Source of the DNA: Lachnospiraceae bacterium
GTDB taxonomy: Bacteria > Bacillota > Clostridia > Lachnospirales > Lachnospiraceae
Assembly (NCBI GenBank): GCA_024680815.1
Contig: JAILBQ010000045.1
Location: 1-43,123, forward strand
Reading direction: 5' to 3'
DNA length: 43,123 nt
This document shows, piece by piece, positions 15,090 to 23,201 of this stretch; the stretch's first letter is position 1; each line of letters starts with the position of its first letter. Under the pieces are notes generated by a model. It did not search any database and was not told where the DNA came from. It worked only from the letters and a program-made list of their open reading frames with translations. The translations under genes and the position numbers were made by a program.

Positions 15090-17303
15090 TCACTTTGCAA
15101 GGGCAGCAGAACGCTCAAACCATTTAAGGATCTCCTCTCCTCTGCGGTCGTAATCCGCCGTGGTCATTCTTCCCGGGGTAAAGCGCTCATACCACCGCTC
15201 CATCGCGCTCCGTAGCATAGTCTGCCGCTTTTCAAGACGCCCGTGCACGCTCTCCGGCGAACACACCGTTTCGCGGAGCTCTTTCAGCCGTTTTTCAAAA
15301 GAAACGTGAAATTCCTCATTTTCCATGGCAAACCGGAACAGGGAATCATCCTTCAGCGCGTGGGATAAAACCTCTTCAGGCCCGACGGAGGGATCCATGC
15401 AGGTATTATTGACATCAAAAAGAATGAAGCGCCATTTTCCGTCCCCGTATTCCCCGTTTTCCGGTGAACGCACCCTCCACATGGCGTTATTCCCGGAGGG
15501 CCAGTCATCGGTATTGCCGATGGCAACGCGAAAAGCGTAATAGTCCAGCATACTCTCCATATCCACCATGGAGCACAGCTTTATGTAGCTTTCCTCAGGC
15601 TCGATTTCTCCCCGGTATATCACATAACGCAGTTGTTCATAAAGCTGCATGTCCTTCTCTTCTCCCAGCTCCAGGGCATGGTTTTTAATCATGACAACAT
15701 TTTCGCTCCCGACCTTGTAATGGGAGGAAAAATAATTCCTGTCATATTTTTCGCAAAGCTCCATTACTCCCCAGAACTCTCCGTTCAAAAACAGCACACA
15801 GGAAAAATGATGCATGGAGGCAAAGCACAGCTCTTCGGAAAGATCGGCCGCCAGCGAATCCTCCAGCTGATACATGTTGTCATTTCCGCCGGAAAAGAGA
15901 GTCACAGCGTGCTCCGGCTCCTCGTGAAAAACCGCGACGGGAAAACAGTCCGCTCCGCCGTATTCCTTTCTCGCATACAGATTAAGGCTCTTTTGCGGAA
16001 ACGCCCGGCTCCACAGGCCCTTTATCCTGATTCCGGTCTGCCGGGAGAAACATAAATTCCGGTCAGCATCATAAAGAGCCACGGCCGCCTCCCGCTCCCA
16101 TTCCCGGCCGCGGCCGGCGTAATTCGCCGGAGTCCACGGCGTGATTTCATCACTCCCGGTCTCCTTAATCCACTCATCCGTGGCCTGTCCCAGCACATAA
16201 ATACCTCGTTCATAGCCGAACAGAGCCTCGGGGTCGGCCACGACCGAAACAACCGGAAGTCCGTCATATCCTCTTTTTTCCCGAAAGTCAAGAAAATATG
16301 TTTCCGTTGTTATTTCGCCGAGGCTGCCGCTGCTGCCGACAGAACGGGCGCGTATCACGACCGCCTTGTCCACCGGCTCCTCCGGCACCTCGTAAACCTT
16401 GTATTTATCATACATTGCCGAGGCGCGCCTGCGGAAAATGCAGGAAACATCATCCCTGGAGGCATACCGGTTCTCCTCCCCCGAAGGGTCGGAAAGCTTT
16501 ATCGGCGCTTCATAGTGAAGGGAGGTTTCGTCCGGTTCACTTCCGTCCAGAGTATAATATATTTCGCTCCCGGTCTCCGCGGTCTCCGGCAGGGACAACG
16601 TCAGGGTCTGCGTCCCCTCGTAAAACCCTCCGGGCAGGGAAAAGGAAACCCTTTCGTCGTTTTGTTCCCTTAAGATCAGCGCGTCTGCGTTACTCTTTCC
16701 CGGAGTCGGAGAAAGCCTGCTGAAATCACCGCATCCGTCCTCCCTTCTTCCATAGGCTTCATCATACCTGAGGGGAGGGATGGTTACGGAATCGGCGAAA
16801 ATCTCGTTTTTATACGTCAGAACCAGGGTGTCTCCCTGCGCTGAAATATGCAGGGGCAGGAAAGGAGCAGGATCCGTTACGGCTTCATCGGAAGACAGGC
16901 CCCGGCCGGTAATAAGATATTTCTCCACGGAGAAATCGGAGTCAAGATCAGGCACGGTATCTTCCGCCTCCTCCTTCGGTGCGGAAAACAGAACAAGCCA
17001 GGAATCTGCGGAAACTGTCAGGTCAGGGAGCTGCACTGCCTCCTTTCTGCCTGCAACAGAAAGAGAATAGTCCTTTAAGGATACAGGGGTATCCGAAGAA
17101 TTGTAGAACTCCACCCAGTCGGGATAACGTCCCGTTCCGTCAGGGAGAGTCGAAAAATTAAGGCTCATTACCTCATTGATGCGGATTCTTCCGGCGTTTC
17201 GGGACAGCCGGGAGGAATGAAGGCACACAAGCAGAATTGCCAGAAGAAAAAGAGATACTGTAACAGGGAAAAAAAACCTGTGTCTTGGTGAAACCCCGGA
17301 CAT
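15090..17303 (-). CDS. CotH-family kinase with lamin-tail-like and chitobiase-like domains
   Basis: 737 aa. An N-terminal membrane anchor (about residues 11-28, no lipobox) places the rest outside the cell. A lamin-tail-like domain follows (about 38-130: RINEVMSLNF, PDWVEFYNSSDTPVSLKDY), then a chitobiase/FN3-like segment (IYYTLDGSEPDETSLHYEAP, about 245-265), then the CotH kinase-like domain with IRIKGLWSRAFPQKSLNLYA, LEDSLAADLSEEL, LFLNGEFWGVMELCEKYD and RFILFDVNNTCMD. CotH is a protein kinase of the Bacillus spore coat. Third gene of a VTC-DUF4956-CotH operon, 13 bp after DUF4956 with GGGAGAG before the ATG. The surface substrate is unknown. Confidence 0.87.
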   Translation of the reverse strand: MSGVSPRHRFFFPVTVSLFLLAILLVCLHSSRLSRNAGRIRINEVMSLNFSTLPDGTGRYPDWVEFYNSSDTPVSLKDYSLSVAGRKEAVQLPDLTVSADSWLVLFSAPKEEAEDTVPDLDSDFSVEKYLITGRGLSSDEAVTDPAPFLPLHISAQGDTLVLTYKNEIFADSVTIPPLRYDEAYGRREDGCGDFSRLSPTPGKSNADALILREQNDERVSFSLPGGFYEGTQTLTLSLPETAETGSEIYYTLDGSEPDETSLHYEAPIKLSDPSGEENRYASRDDVSCIFRRRASAMYDKYKVYEVPEEPVDKAVVIRARSVGSSGSLGEITTETYFLDFREKRGYDGLPVVSVVADPEALFGYERGIYVLGQATDEWIKETGSDEITPWTPANYAGRGREWEREAAVALYDADRNLCFSRQTGIRIKGLWSRAFPQKSLNLYARKEYGGADCFPVAVFHEEPEHAVTLFSGGNDNMYQLEDSLAADLSEELCFASMHHFSCVLFLNGEFWGVMELCEKYDRNYFSSHYKVGSENVVMIKNHALELGEEKDMQLYEQLRYVIYRGEIEPEESYIKLCSMVDMESMLDYYAFRVAIGNTDDWPSGNNAMWRVRSPENGEYGDGKWRFILFDVNNTCMDPSVGPEEVLSHALKDDSLFRFAMENEEFHVSFEKRLKELRETVCSPESVHGRLEKRQTMLRSAMERWYERFTPGRMTTADYDRRGEEILKWFERSAALAK

Positions 17304-17316
17304 GGCTCTCCCGGCG

Positions 17317-17997
17317 TCAGCCGTGATATTCTCCGTTATACTGAATCAGAGTGACATCGGAAATTCCGTCCAGAGCACGGATTTTATCGGAAAAGCCCAG
17401 AGAATCCGAAGCGCATTCCAGCTGGTAGGTTACCTCAGCTGAAGTCCCCCGCATGGTTTTTGACTTCACGGAATAAGAAATCCCCTTAAGCTCGGCAAGA
17501 ACGGCTTCGTCCCGGTCTCCCTCCATGTGAACGATCATGATATAGGCGAGCCCCTTTTCCTGTTTCCGGTGCATGCACATGACAAGAATCAGCATCACGG
17601 CCATGCCCGCAGCGGCCAGAAGATACATACTCGCTCCTATTGTGATGCCCATCGTAATCGCCCAGAAAAGATACATTATATCCAGCGGTTCCTTTACCGC
17701 GGTTCTGTATCTGACAATTGAAAGGGCGCCGACCATACCTAAAGAAATCACGATATTCGTGCTGATTGCCAGCGTCACCATACAGGTTAACACCGTCATC
17801 CCGATAAGCGTCAGGGCAAAGGTTCTGGAATAAATCACCCCGGAAAAATAATGCTTGTAAATCTGATAAATCAGAAAACCGATCAGCAGCGCAATGGCCA
17901 TATCCACCAGAATCGTAATAAGCGTACTTAAGGAAATGGACTGGTTATACATATCTGATTCCAGAATGGACTTTTTTATTACTGCCTTAACACTCAT
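17317..17997 (-). CDS. DUF4956 membrane protein
   Basis: 226 aa. Four or so membrane helices lie between about residues 22 and 142, with the family signature SLGMVGALSIVRYRTAVKEP between helices. The soluble C-terminal part (about 145-226) has an alternating strand and helix look (AYIMIVHMEGD, VTYQLECASDSLGFSDKI), resembling a small ferredoxin-like regulatory fold. Its start shares one base with the VTC stop (TAATG). The family has no settled function; its constant pairing with a VTC polymerase that lacks membrane helices suggests it supplies the membrane channel or anchor for polyphosphate. Confidence 0.85.
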   Translation of the reverse strand: MSVKAVIKKSILESDMYNQSISLSTLITILVDMAIALLIGFLIYQIYKHYFSGVIYSRTFALTLIGMTVLTCMVTLAISTNIVISLGMVGALSIVRYRTAVKEPLDIMYLFWAITMGITIGASMYLLAAAGMAVMLILVMCMHRKQEKGLAYIMIVHMEGDRDEAVLAELKGISYSVKSKTMRGTSAEVTYQLECASDSLGFSDKIRALDGISDVTLIQYNGEYHG

Positions 17998-18713
17998 TAG
18001 ATAACCTCCATATCATAAGTACGTCGTTTTACGTCGCAGCAGAGCGTGTACTTTGAAGCCGCCATGTATACCGAGCCTGCAGGTGCTATAATGTGCCTTA
18101 TTATATCCGGAAGAAACTCCGTATACTTTACCTCCATGATAAGCGCGTCTCCCTCCATGGCACTGTATACGGGTATGGCGGGGTCAAATATATCATAACC
18201 CGCAAAGCCTCCCCGCAGGTGCATGTCGAAGGTGATGCGCACTGTTCCGGGTTCGTATACCATTGGAATACGGTCATAATCCACAATAACCTCCGGCTTC
18301 ATTCCGGAAAACCTTGACCCGGCGTAAAACTCCTTTACCAGGCGATCCGGATGTCCCGCAATCCTGTCGAGGTCTCCGTTTATTACGGCATCGGCTTCTT
18401 CCCTGGTCAGCCTCGCCACGGTTTTATATATATAATTTCCTTCCTTGTGTTTGCGTTCCAGATTGATTACCGTATCAGAATAATTGTAAATCCGGATCCG
18501 GTATTTTTTCCGGGAAGCCGTTCCCATCATCTTTTCTTCATAGGAATTGCCCCACATATCATCGAAATAGAGGCTGCGGATCATGTACTGTCCGTTTACG
18601 GCATGGGAATCCACGGAGGCCACCGCTTCGAGCCGTCTCCTTAAAACCTCCATCTCCCCGTAGTTTATCAGGTATTTTAATTCATGCCTGTATACGTTTT
18701 TTCCGAAATTCAT
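17997..18713 (-). CDS. VTC-domain polyphosphate polymerase
   Basis: 238 aa consisting only of the VTC/TTM tunnel domain. The tunnel-lining basic and acidic motifs are present in order: YRHELKYLIN, IRSLYFDD, KKYRIRIYNY, NLERKHKEGNYIYK, VIVDYDRIPMVY, RITFDMHLRG and the final IMEVKYTEFLP with the metal-binding glutamate. In yeast Vtc4 this domain makes polyphosphate from ATP. Unlike yeast VTC proteins, no SPX domain or membrane helices are fused. It leads the VTC-DUF4956-CotH operon. There is no strong Shine-Dalgarno before the ATG. Polyphosphate synthesis is inferred from the family. Confidence 0.88.
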   Translation of the reverse strand: MNFGKNVYRHELKYLINYGEMEVLRRRLEAVASVDSHAVNGQYMIRSLYFDDMWGNSYEEKMMGTASRKKYRIRIYNYSDTVINLERKHKEGNYIYKTVARLTREEADAVINGDLDRIAGHPDRLVKEFYAGSRFSGMKPEVIVDYDRIPMVYEPGTVRITFDMHLRGGFAGYDIFDPAIPVYSAMEGDALIMEVKYTEFLPDIIRHIIAPAGSVYMAASKYTLCCDVKRRTYDMEVI

Positions 18714-18757
18714 TTAAACCAACCTGCGCCGGCTTCAGCCGACATCATCTCTGAGTC

Positions 18758-18786
18758 ATTATATGATGGGCAGGACAAAAGTTCAA
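18758..18786 (-). promoter_or_regulatory. Promoter of the VTC-DUF4956-CotH operon
   Basis: On the minus strand TTGAAC (18786-18781) and TATAAT (18763-18758) are separated by exactly 17 bp. The -35 overlaps the stop codon of the upstream GtrII-like gene. The predicted leader is about 38 nt and includes a GTCGGC/GCCGGC hairpin (18728-18743) just before the VTC start codon, which could affect translation. Confidence 0.7.
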
Positions 18787-20237
18787 CGTGAAAAAATAAA
18801 CCAGGCGTGGTCTTTGTCGATGAAGAGGGTATACAGAGCATTCCTCTTTTCGGCTTTCAGCTCTTTCCAGGAAGCGTCTTCACTGTCAACACAGTAAAGC
18901 TCCCGCTGCAGGAAACGGTACAGAAGCGGGGCTCCCAGCCAGTCGTCATTTTCAAAGGAAACCGGAACCGTCTCCCCGAAGGCGGGGTATTTTTCCGTCA
19001 GCATCGTGCATTCCGGGGCGCGGGGCGGTGTTCCCTCAAAGGTAAGGTATCTGACCTCTTCGGCGGGATCGGCTTCGTCCAGATCCTTTGCCATGGAACA
19101 GGCCAGATAGAGCTCATATTCCTTCTGGCTTTTCATGGCGTTTCCGTAGGCGGAAATATACTGAAACTGCCAGAGCATTAAAATCAGAATAAGCACAGAG
19201 GCAGCTGTCTTAAGATACCTGTTTTCATCTGCTTTTACACCTCCGATTCCGATAAGCAGGAGCGGCACCGCCATGCCCGCGAGCATATGCTCCGAGGTCT
19301 TCATATGTGAGAGCACCAGAAGGGGCGCCACTGCTGCGGCCGTCAGTAAAAACGGCAGAAAAAAGGTATAGAGACGCGCCGGAAATCTCCGGTCAGGAGA
19401 CTTAAGTACCAGAAGACACCAGGAAAGCAGGAAAAAAGCCGCTCCGGTAAGCAGCACGGGTTTTGTAAGACCCGAAAAGAAAACCTCCCAGATTGAAAAT
19501 ACCTTCCTTATATTTCCCGCAAGAAGCGCCGGAGAAAGGCCCAGTTTGGAAGCCTCCGCCCTCCAGCCCTCCGAATCCACAAAAGCAGGGGCTATAAAAA
19601 CAAGATAGATGACCGCAGACGATATAAAGGCGGCAGCCTCTGTAAAAAGCTTTCCCGCCTCAAATCTTCCCTTTCCGATATCAAAAAAGAGCTCCAGGAA
19701 TATCAGGGCAAAATAGACACTTGCAGAAGGCTGAAACAGGCACCATACGCAAAGAAGCACAAAAAAATCCAGGCAGAACCGCTGCAGCCTTTTTTCCAAC
19801 GGAACCGCAAAGGCTATAAAAGGCAGGCAGAGCGACAATGTCATGGTTACCGAATCATACCGGTAAGAAAGATTCGGGATAAAAAACGGGCTTGCCGCCG
19901 GGAGAAACGCCGCAAAAAGAAGGGAAAGCGACAGCTCCTTTTTCTCCAGCTTACTTCCCAGATAGAGTGTAAAAGTGCCCGCAAGGAGAAGCACCGAAAT
20001 AAGAAGCGGCAGGGGGAAAAGATCTGCCAGGGGACGGCCGAAATTAAGGAGCCACAGGAGCAGCTCCGTCAGAGGCCGACCGTCCTTATTCCACCCGCCC
20101 GCGCCGATGAGGGCCCGGCTTACGTCATCCCGGTAAAGTCTGTCCGCAAGAATGATCGGCAGGACATAGAGCGAAAGAAGAAGCAGAAGGCAGAAAAACA
20201 GCTTCCGCGAGGAGTTTTTTATAATCCTTTCATACAT
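18783..20237 (-). CDS. GtrII-like polytopic membrane protein
   Basis: 484 aa from ATG 20237. Ten or more hydrophobic segments run through the chain, and the first periplasm-like loop has YRDDVSRALIGAGGW and DGRPLTELLL, the acidic-arginine pattern of GtrII/GT-C glucosyltransferase-like proteins. Such proteins take a sugar from a polyprenyl-phosphate carrier and put it on a surface glycan. A longer frame to 20489 exists, but its serine-rich extension is antisense to prmA and lies upstream of the promoter, so it is rejected. The gene is divergent from prmA and followed by the VTC operon. The GtrII assignment rests on a few motifs. Confidence 0.75.
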   Translation of the reverse strand: MYERIIKNSSRKLFFCLLLLLSLYVLPIILADRLYRDDVSRALIGAGGWNKDGRPLTELLLWLLNFGRPLADLFPLPLLISVLLLAGTFTLYLGSKLEKKELSLSLLFAAFLPAASPFFIPNLSYRYDSVTMTLSLCLPFIAFAVPLEKRLQRFCLDFFVLLCVWCLFQPSASVYFALIFLELFFDIGKGRFEAGKLFTEAAAFISSAVIYLVFIAPAFVDSEGWRAEASKLGLSPALLAGNIRKVFSIWEVFFSGLTKPVLLTGAAFFLLSWCLLVLKSPDRRFPARLYTFFLPFLLTAAAVAPLLVLSHMKTSEHMLAGMAVPLLLIGIGGVKADENRYLKTAASVLILILMLWQFQYISAYGNAMKSQKEYELYLACSMAKDLDEADPAEEVRYLTFEGTPPRAPECTMLTEKYPAFGETVPVSFENDDWLGAPLLYRFLQRELYCVDSEDASWKELKAEKRNALYTLFIDKDHAWFIFSR

Positions 20238-20244
20238 AGCTTTG

Positions 20245-20273
20245 ATTATACATAATATCCGGGCCGTGGTCAA
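20245..20273 (-). promoter_or_regulatory. Promoter predicting a leaderless GtrII-like mRNA
   Basis: On the minus strand TTGACC (20273-20268), a 17-bp spacer and a perfect TATAAT (20250-20245) are followed after seven bases by the ATG at 20237. The transcript should begin at or one base from the start codon, with no room for a Shine-Dalgarno site. This is the best-formed promoter of the window. Confidence 0.72.
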
Positions 20274-20286
20274 AACGCCGTCAAAG

Positions 20287-20315
20287 TTGGTTTTTGTCGA
20301 AAATCTTGTTATAAT
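20287..20315 (+). promoter_or_regulatory. Promoter predicting a leaderless prmA mRNA
   Basis: TTGGTT (20287-20292), a 17-bp spacer and TATAAT (20310-20315), then seven bases and the ATG at 20323. The in-frame ATG at 20314 overlaps the -10 box itself and could not be transcribed from this promoter. It is divergent to the GtrII-like promoter, with 13 bp between the two -35 boxes. Confidence 0.62.
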
Positions 20316-20322
20316 GAATGCC

Positions 20323-21303
20323 ATGCGATACGAAAAATACACTATCGAAACAACCGAAGAAGCGGAGGATATTCTGGCCGCAGAGCTTGCGGAGCTGGGG
20401 ATAGACGGAGTTGAATTTGAAGATTCCTTCCATCCGGAGGATGAGGGGCTTCCGGTATATGTGGCGGATATCCCCGCCCGGATAGACATACCTCGGGGAA
20501 AGGCGTTCCTCTCTTTTTATCTGGACGCCTCTGAAGACAACTCGGAGCTCATTGCCGGGGTTGAGGCCATGCTAAAAAGAGTCTCCGGATATACCGACAT
20601 CGGTCCGGGCCGGATAAAACGAGAATTTACCGAGGACAAAGACTGGCTTAACAGCTGGAAGGAATATTTTCACCAGTTTACCATTGCTTTTGATGACGGC
20701 TCCAAGGCCCTTTTCCTGCCTTCCTGGGAGGAAGCCGAAAGCACGGACAAACCCGACTATCTTGTCCGTATCGACCCCGGAACTGCCTTCGGAACCGGCG
20801 CCCATGAAAGCACCCGGCTTGCCATACGGCTTCTTAAAAAAGCCCTGAAAGGAGGCGAGCACGTTCTGGATCTCGGAACCGGAAGCGGAGTACTTTCCAT
20901 TCTATCCGTTCTTTTCGGTGCCTCTGAAGTGACGGCGGTTGATATTGATCCCAATGCCGCTCCCGCCGTGGAGCAGAATCTTAAGGACAACGGCATGGAC
21001 CGGCGGAAAATCCGCTATATTGAGGGAAACGTGCTTGAAGACGAGGCTCTCAGGAACAGCCTTGAAAAAACGGCGGATGTGGTGGCAGCAAATATCCTGC
21101 CGAATGTGCTTATCCCGCTTACTCCTTTCGTCCCGGGTTTTTTAAAGCCCGGCGGATACTATATCCTTTCGGGGATCCTCACTGAAAAGGAAGAAGAGAT
21201 CCGTAAAGCTCTTAAAAACGCGGGCTTTACCGATATTGAATCTTTGTATGACGGAGAGTGGACAGGACTTATATGTACTCATTCTTTACCGACCCCTCCC
21301 TGA
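20323..21303 (+). CDS. prmA: Ribosomal protein L11 methyltransferase
   Basis: 326 aa from ATG 20323. The N-terminal substrate domain includes YEKYTIETTEEAEDILAAEL and GRIKREFTEDKDWLNSWKEYF, typical of PrmA. The Rossmann methyltransferase domain has the pre-motif DPGTAFGTGAHESTRLAI, SAM-binding VLDLGTGSGVLSILSVLFGA, acidic VTAVDIDPNA, and the catalytic-site ANILPNVLIPL. It trimethylates lysines and the N-terminus of ribosomal protein L11 using SAM. First gene of a rightward translation-related operon; rsmE begins inside its 3' end. The -10 box is only 7 nt before the start, so the mRNA is probably leaderless. Confidence 0.95.
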   Translation: MRYEKYTIETTEEAEDILAAELAELGIDGVEFEDSFHPEDEGLPVYVADIPARIDIPRGKAFLSFYLDASEDNSELIAGVEAMLKRVSGYTDIGPGRIKREFTEDKDWLNSWKEYFHQFTIAFDDGSKALFLPSWEEAESTDKPDYLVRIDPGTAFGTGAHESTRLAIRLLKKALKGGEHVLDLGTGSGVLSILSVLFGASEVTAVDIDPNAAPAVEQNLKDNGMDRRKIRYIEGNVLEDEALRNSLEKTADVVAANILPNVLIPLTPFVPGFLKPGGYYILSGILTEKEEEIRKALKNAGFTDIESLYDGEWTGLICTHSLPTPP

Positions 21304-22016
21304 TAAAGGGACAGGACATATACATAGAGGGCGGAGATGTGAGCCACATACGCAGCGTTCTGCGGCTGAAGCCCGGCGAAACCGTAAGCGTCCGGGACGG
21401 GGTTTCGGAGGACGAATACAGGTGCCACATTGAAGACTTCAGTGAAGAACGGGTACACTGCCGTCTGGATTTTGTAAAAAAGGCCGATGTGGAGCTGCCT
21501 GTTAAGGTCACGATCTGTCAGGGGCTTCCGAAAGGCGATAAACTTGAAAATGTAATTCAGAAATGTACGGAGCTGGGAGCCTTTCGATTCATTCCGGTTC
21601 AGACGGAACGGAGCGTCATCCGGCTCACACCGGCAAAAGCCGCCGCGAAAACGGAGCGATGGAGGAAAATCGCCGAAGCAGCCGCGAAACAGAGCAAACG
21701 GGCAATTGTTCCCGAAGTTCTGGAGCCGGTGGACTTTACCGGAGTTTTAAAGCTTCCCGAAAAAACCGGCGGAACCTTTCTTCTCCCCTATGAATTATGC
21801 TCCGATTTTTCCGCCACCAGACAGGTGCTTGAAGGCATCGCTCCCGGTTCGTCCCTCACGATTTTAATCGGCCCGGAGGGCGGCTTTTCGGAGAAGGAGG
21901 CCCTTCTTGCCGAAAAGGCCGGTTTTATCCCCGTAACCCTGGGAAGGCGGATTTTACGCACGGAAACGGCAGCCATGACAGTTCTCTCCTGGCTTGTCTA
22001 TCTTTTTGAGAAATAG
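21273..22016 (+). CDS. rsmE: 16S rRNA m3U1498 methyltransferase
   Basis: 247 aa from ATG 21273, chosen because AGGA lies about 5 nt upstream and the protein then begins MYSFFTDPSLIKG as in RsmE; a GTG at 21258 would add five residues. The PUA-like N-terminal domain (HIRSVLRLKPGETVSVRDG) precedes a SPOUT methyltransferase domain with ICQGLPKGDKLENVIQKCTE, ILIGPEGGFSEKEALLAE and the knot end TLGRRILRTETAAMTVLSW. It methylates N3 of U1498 in 16S rRNA. The start lies 31 bp inside prmA, a common prmA-rsmE pairing. Confidence 0.95.
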   Translation: MYSFFTDPSLIKGQDIYIEGGDVSHIRSVLRLKPGETVSVRDGVSEDEYRCHIEDFSEERVHCRLDFVKKADVELPVKVTICQGLPKGDKLENVIQKCTELGAFRFIPVQTERSVIRLTPAKAAAKTERWRKIAEAAAKQSKRAIVPEVLEPVDFTGVLKLPEKTGGTFLLPYELCSDFSATRQVLEGIAPGSSLTILIGPEGGFSEKEALLAEKAGFIPVTLGRRILRTETAAMTVLSWLVYLFEK

Positions 22017-22025
22017 ATACCGACT

Positions 22026-23183
22026 ATGGAATACTATCTGGACAACGCTGCGACAACAAGGGTTTTTCCCGAGGTCGCGGAGCATATGAAGAATATCATG
22101 CTGGAGGACTACGGAAACCCCGGAAGTCTCCACAATATAGGCTTTAAGGCTGAAAAACACCTGCGTTCGGCCACGGAGGTTTTTTCCCGTCTTCTGAAAT
22201 GCGATAAAACGGAAATATGCTTTACCTCCGGCGGAACGGAAAGCAATAATACAGCAATCCTGGGAAGCGTCCTTTCACGGCGAAATCGGGGAAATCATCT
22301 TATCACAACGGCCGTTGAGCATCCCGCGGTTGCGAACGTCATGACCTTTCTTGAAGGAGAGGGGTTTTCGGTGACGCGACTTAAGACGGACACGGCCGGC
22401 AGGATTAACCTGGATGAGCTTAATGAAGCTCTCACAAACGAAACCATTCTCGTTTCCATCATGCACGTAAACAATGAAATCGGCACGATAGAACCTGTGG
22501 AGGAGGCGGGAAGGCTTATCCGGAAAAAAGTCCCGGAATGCCTTTTCCATGTGGACGATGTTCAGGGTTTCGGAAAGCTTCCCCTGCTTCCCGGAGAGGC
22601 CTGTATCGATTTTCTTTCGGTAAGCGCTCATAAGCTCCACGGTCCCAGAGGTGTGGGGCTTCTGTATGTGTCAAAGCGCGCCCATCCGAAGCCCATTCTG
22701 CACGGAGGCGGCCAGATGGGAGGATTGCGCTCCGGTACCGAAAATGTCCCGGGCATCGCCGGCTTTGCCGAGGCCGCGGAACGGGTCTTTGCGGAAAGAG
22801 AGGCTCAGGCGGAAAGACTGCGTTCCCTGAGGATCAGGTTGCTTGAAGGGCTTTCCGACCTGGAGGAAGTCTTCGTTAACGGTTCATCGGAGCCCGAAGA
22901 CTCGGCTCCGGGCATTCTTTCCTTAAGCATCAAAGACATACGCGCTGAGGTTTTGCTGCACGCCCTGGAGGAAAAGGGTATCTTCGTATCCTCCGGCAGC
23001 GCCTGCTCCTCCCACCATAAAGGGCCTTCTGCCACTCTTCGCGCAATCGGCGTACCTGACTGGGCTTTGGAATCCACAATCCGGATAAGTCTTGCCTCAG
23101 ACACACCTGCGGAGGCCGTCAGCGCGGTAACCGAAGCCCTCCATGAGCTGATTCCCCTCTTAAGACGCTATCGCAGGAAATAA
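22026..23183 (+). CDS. Cysteine desulfurase (NifS/IscS family)
   Basis: 385 aa PLP enzyme that takes sulfur from cysteine as a protein persulfide. It has YLDNAATTRV at the start, TSGGTESNN (about 68), VEHPAV, the PLP lysine K203 in SVSAHKLHGPRGVG, RSGTENVPGIAG, and the catalytic cysteine C327 in VSSGSACSSHH. It lies 9 bp after rsmE and 18 bp before thiI. As with the NifZ-ThiI pair in Bacillus, it is most likely the dedicated sulfur donor for ThiI in tRNA 4-thiouridine and possibly thiamine synthesis, not the main Fe-S assembly desulfurase, since no iscU/sufU partner is near. Confidence 0.93.
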   Translation: MEYYLDNAATTRVFPEVAEHMKNIMLEDYGNPGSLHNIGFKAEKHLRSATEVFSRLLKCDKTEICFTSGGTESNNTAILGSVLSRRNRGNHLITTAVEHPAVANVMTFLEGEGFSVTRLKTDTAGRINLDELNEALTNETILVSIMHVNNEIGTIEPVEEAGRLIRKKVPECLFHVDDVQGFGKLPLLPGEACIDFLSVSAHKLHGPRGVGLLYVSKRAHPKPILHGGGQMGGLRSGTENVPGIAGFAEAAERVFAEREAQAERLRSLRIRLLEGLSDLEEVFVNGSSEPEDSAPGILSLSIKDIRAEVLLHALEEKGIFVSSGSACSSHHKGPSATLRAIGVPDWALESTIRISLASDTPAEAVSAVTEALHELIPLLRRYRRK

Positions 23184-23201
23184 ACGCAAAGGATATTTAT
23201 A

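Noticed and set aside
20238..20489. 84-residue N-terminal extension of the GtrII-like protein
   Set aside because: It is serine-rich, antisense to prmA, has no membrane segment, and lies upstream of the clear promoter and ATG 20237.
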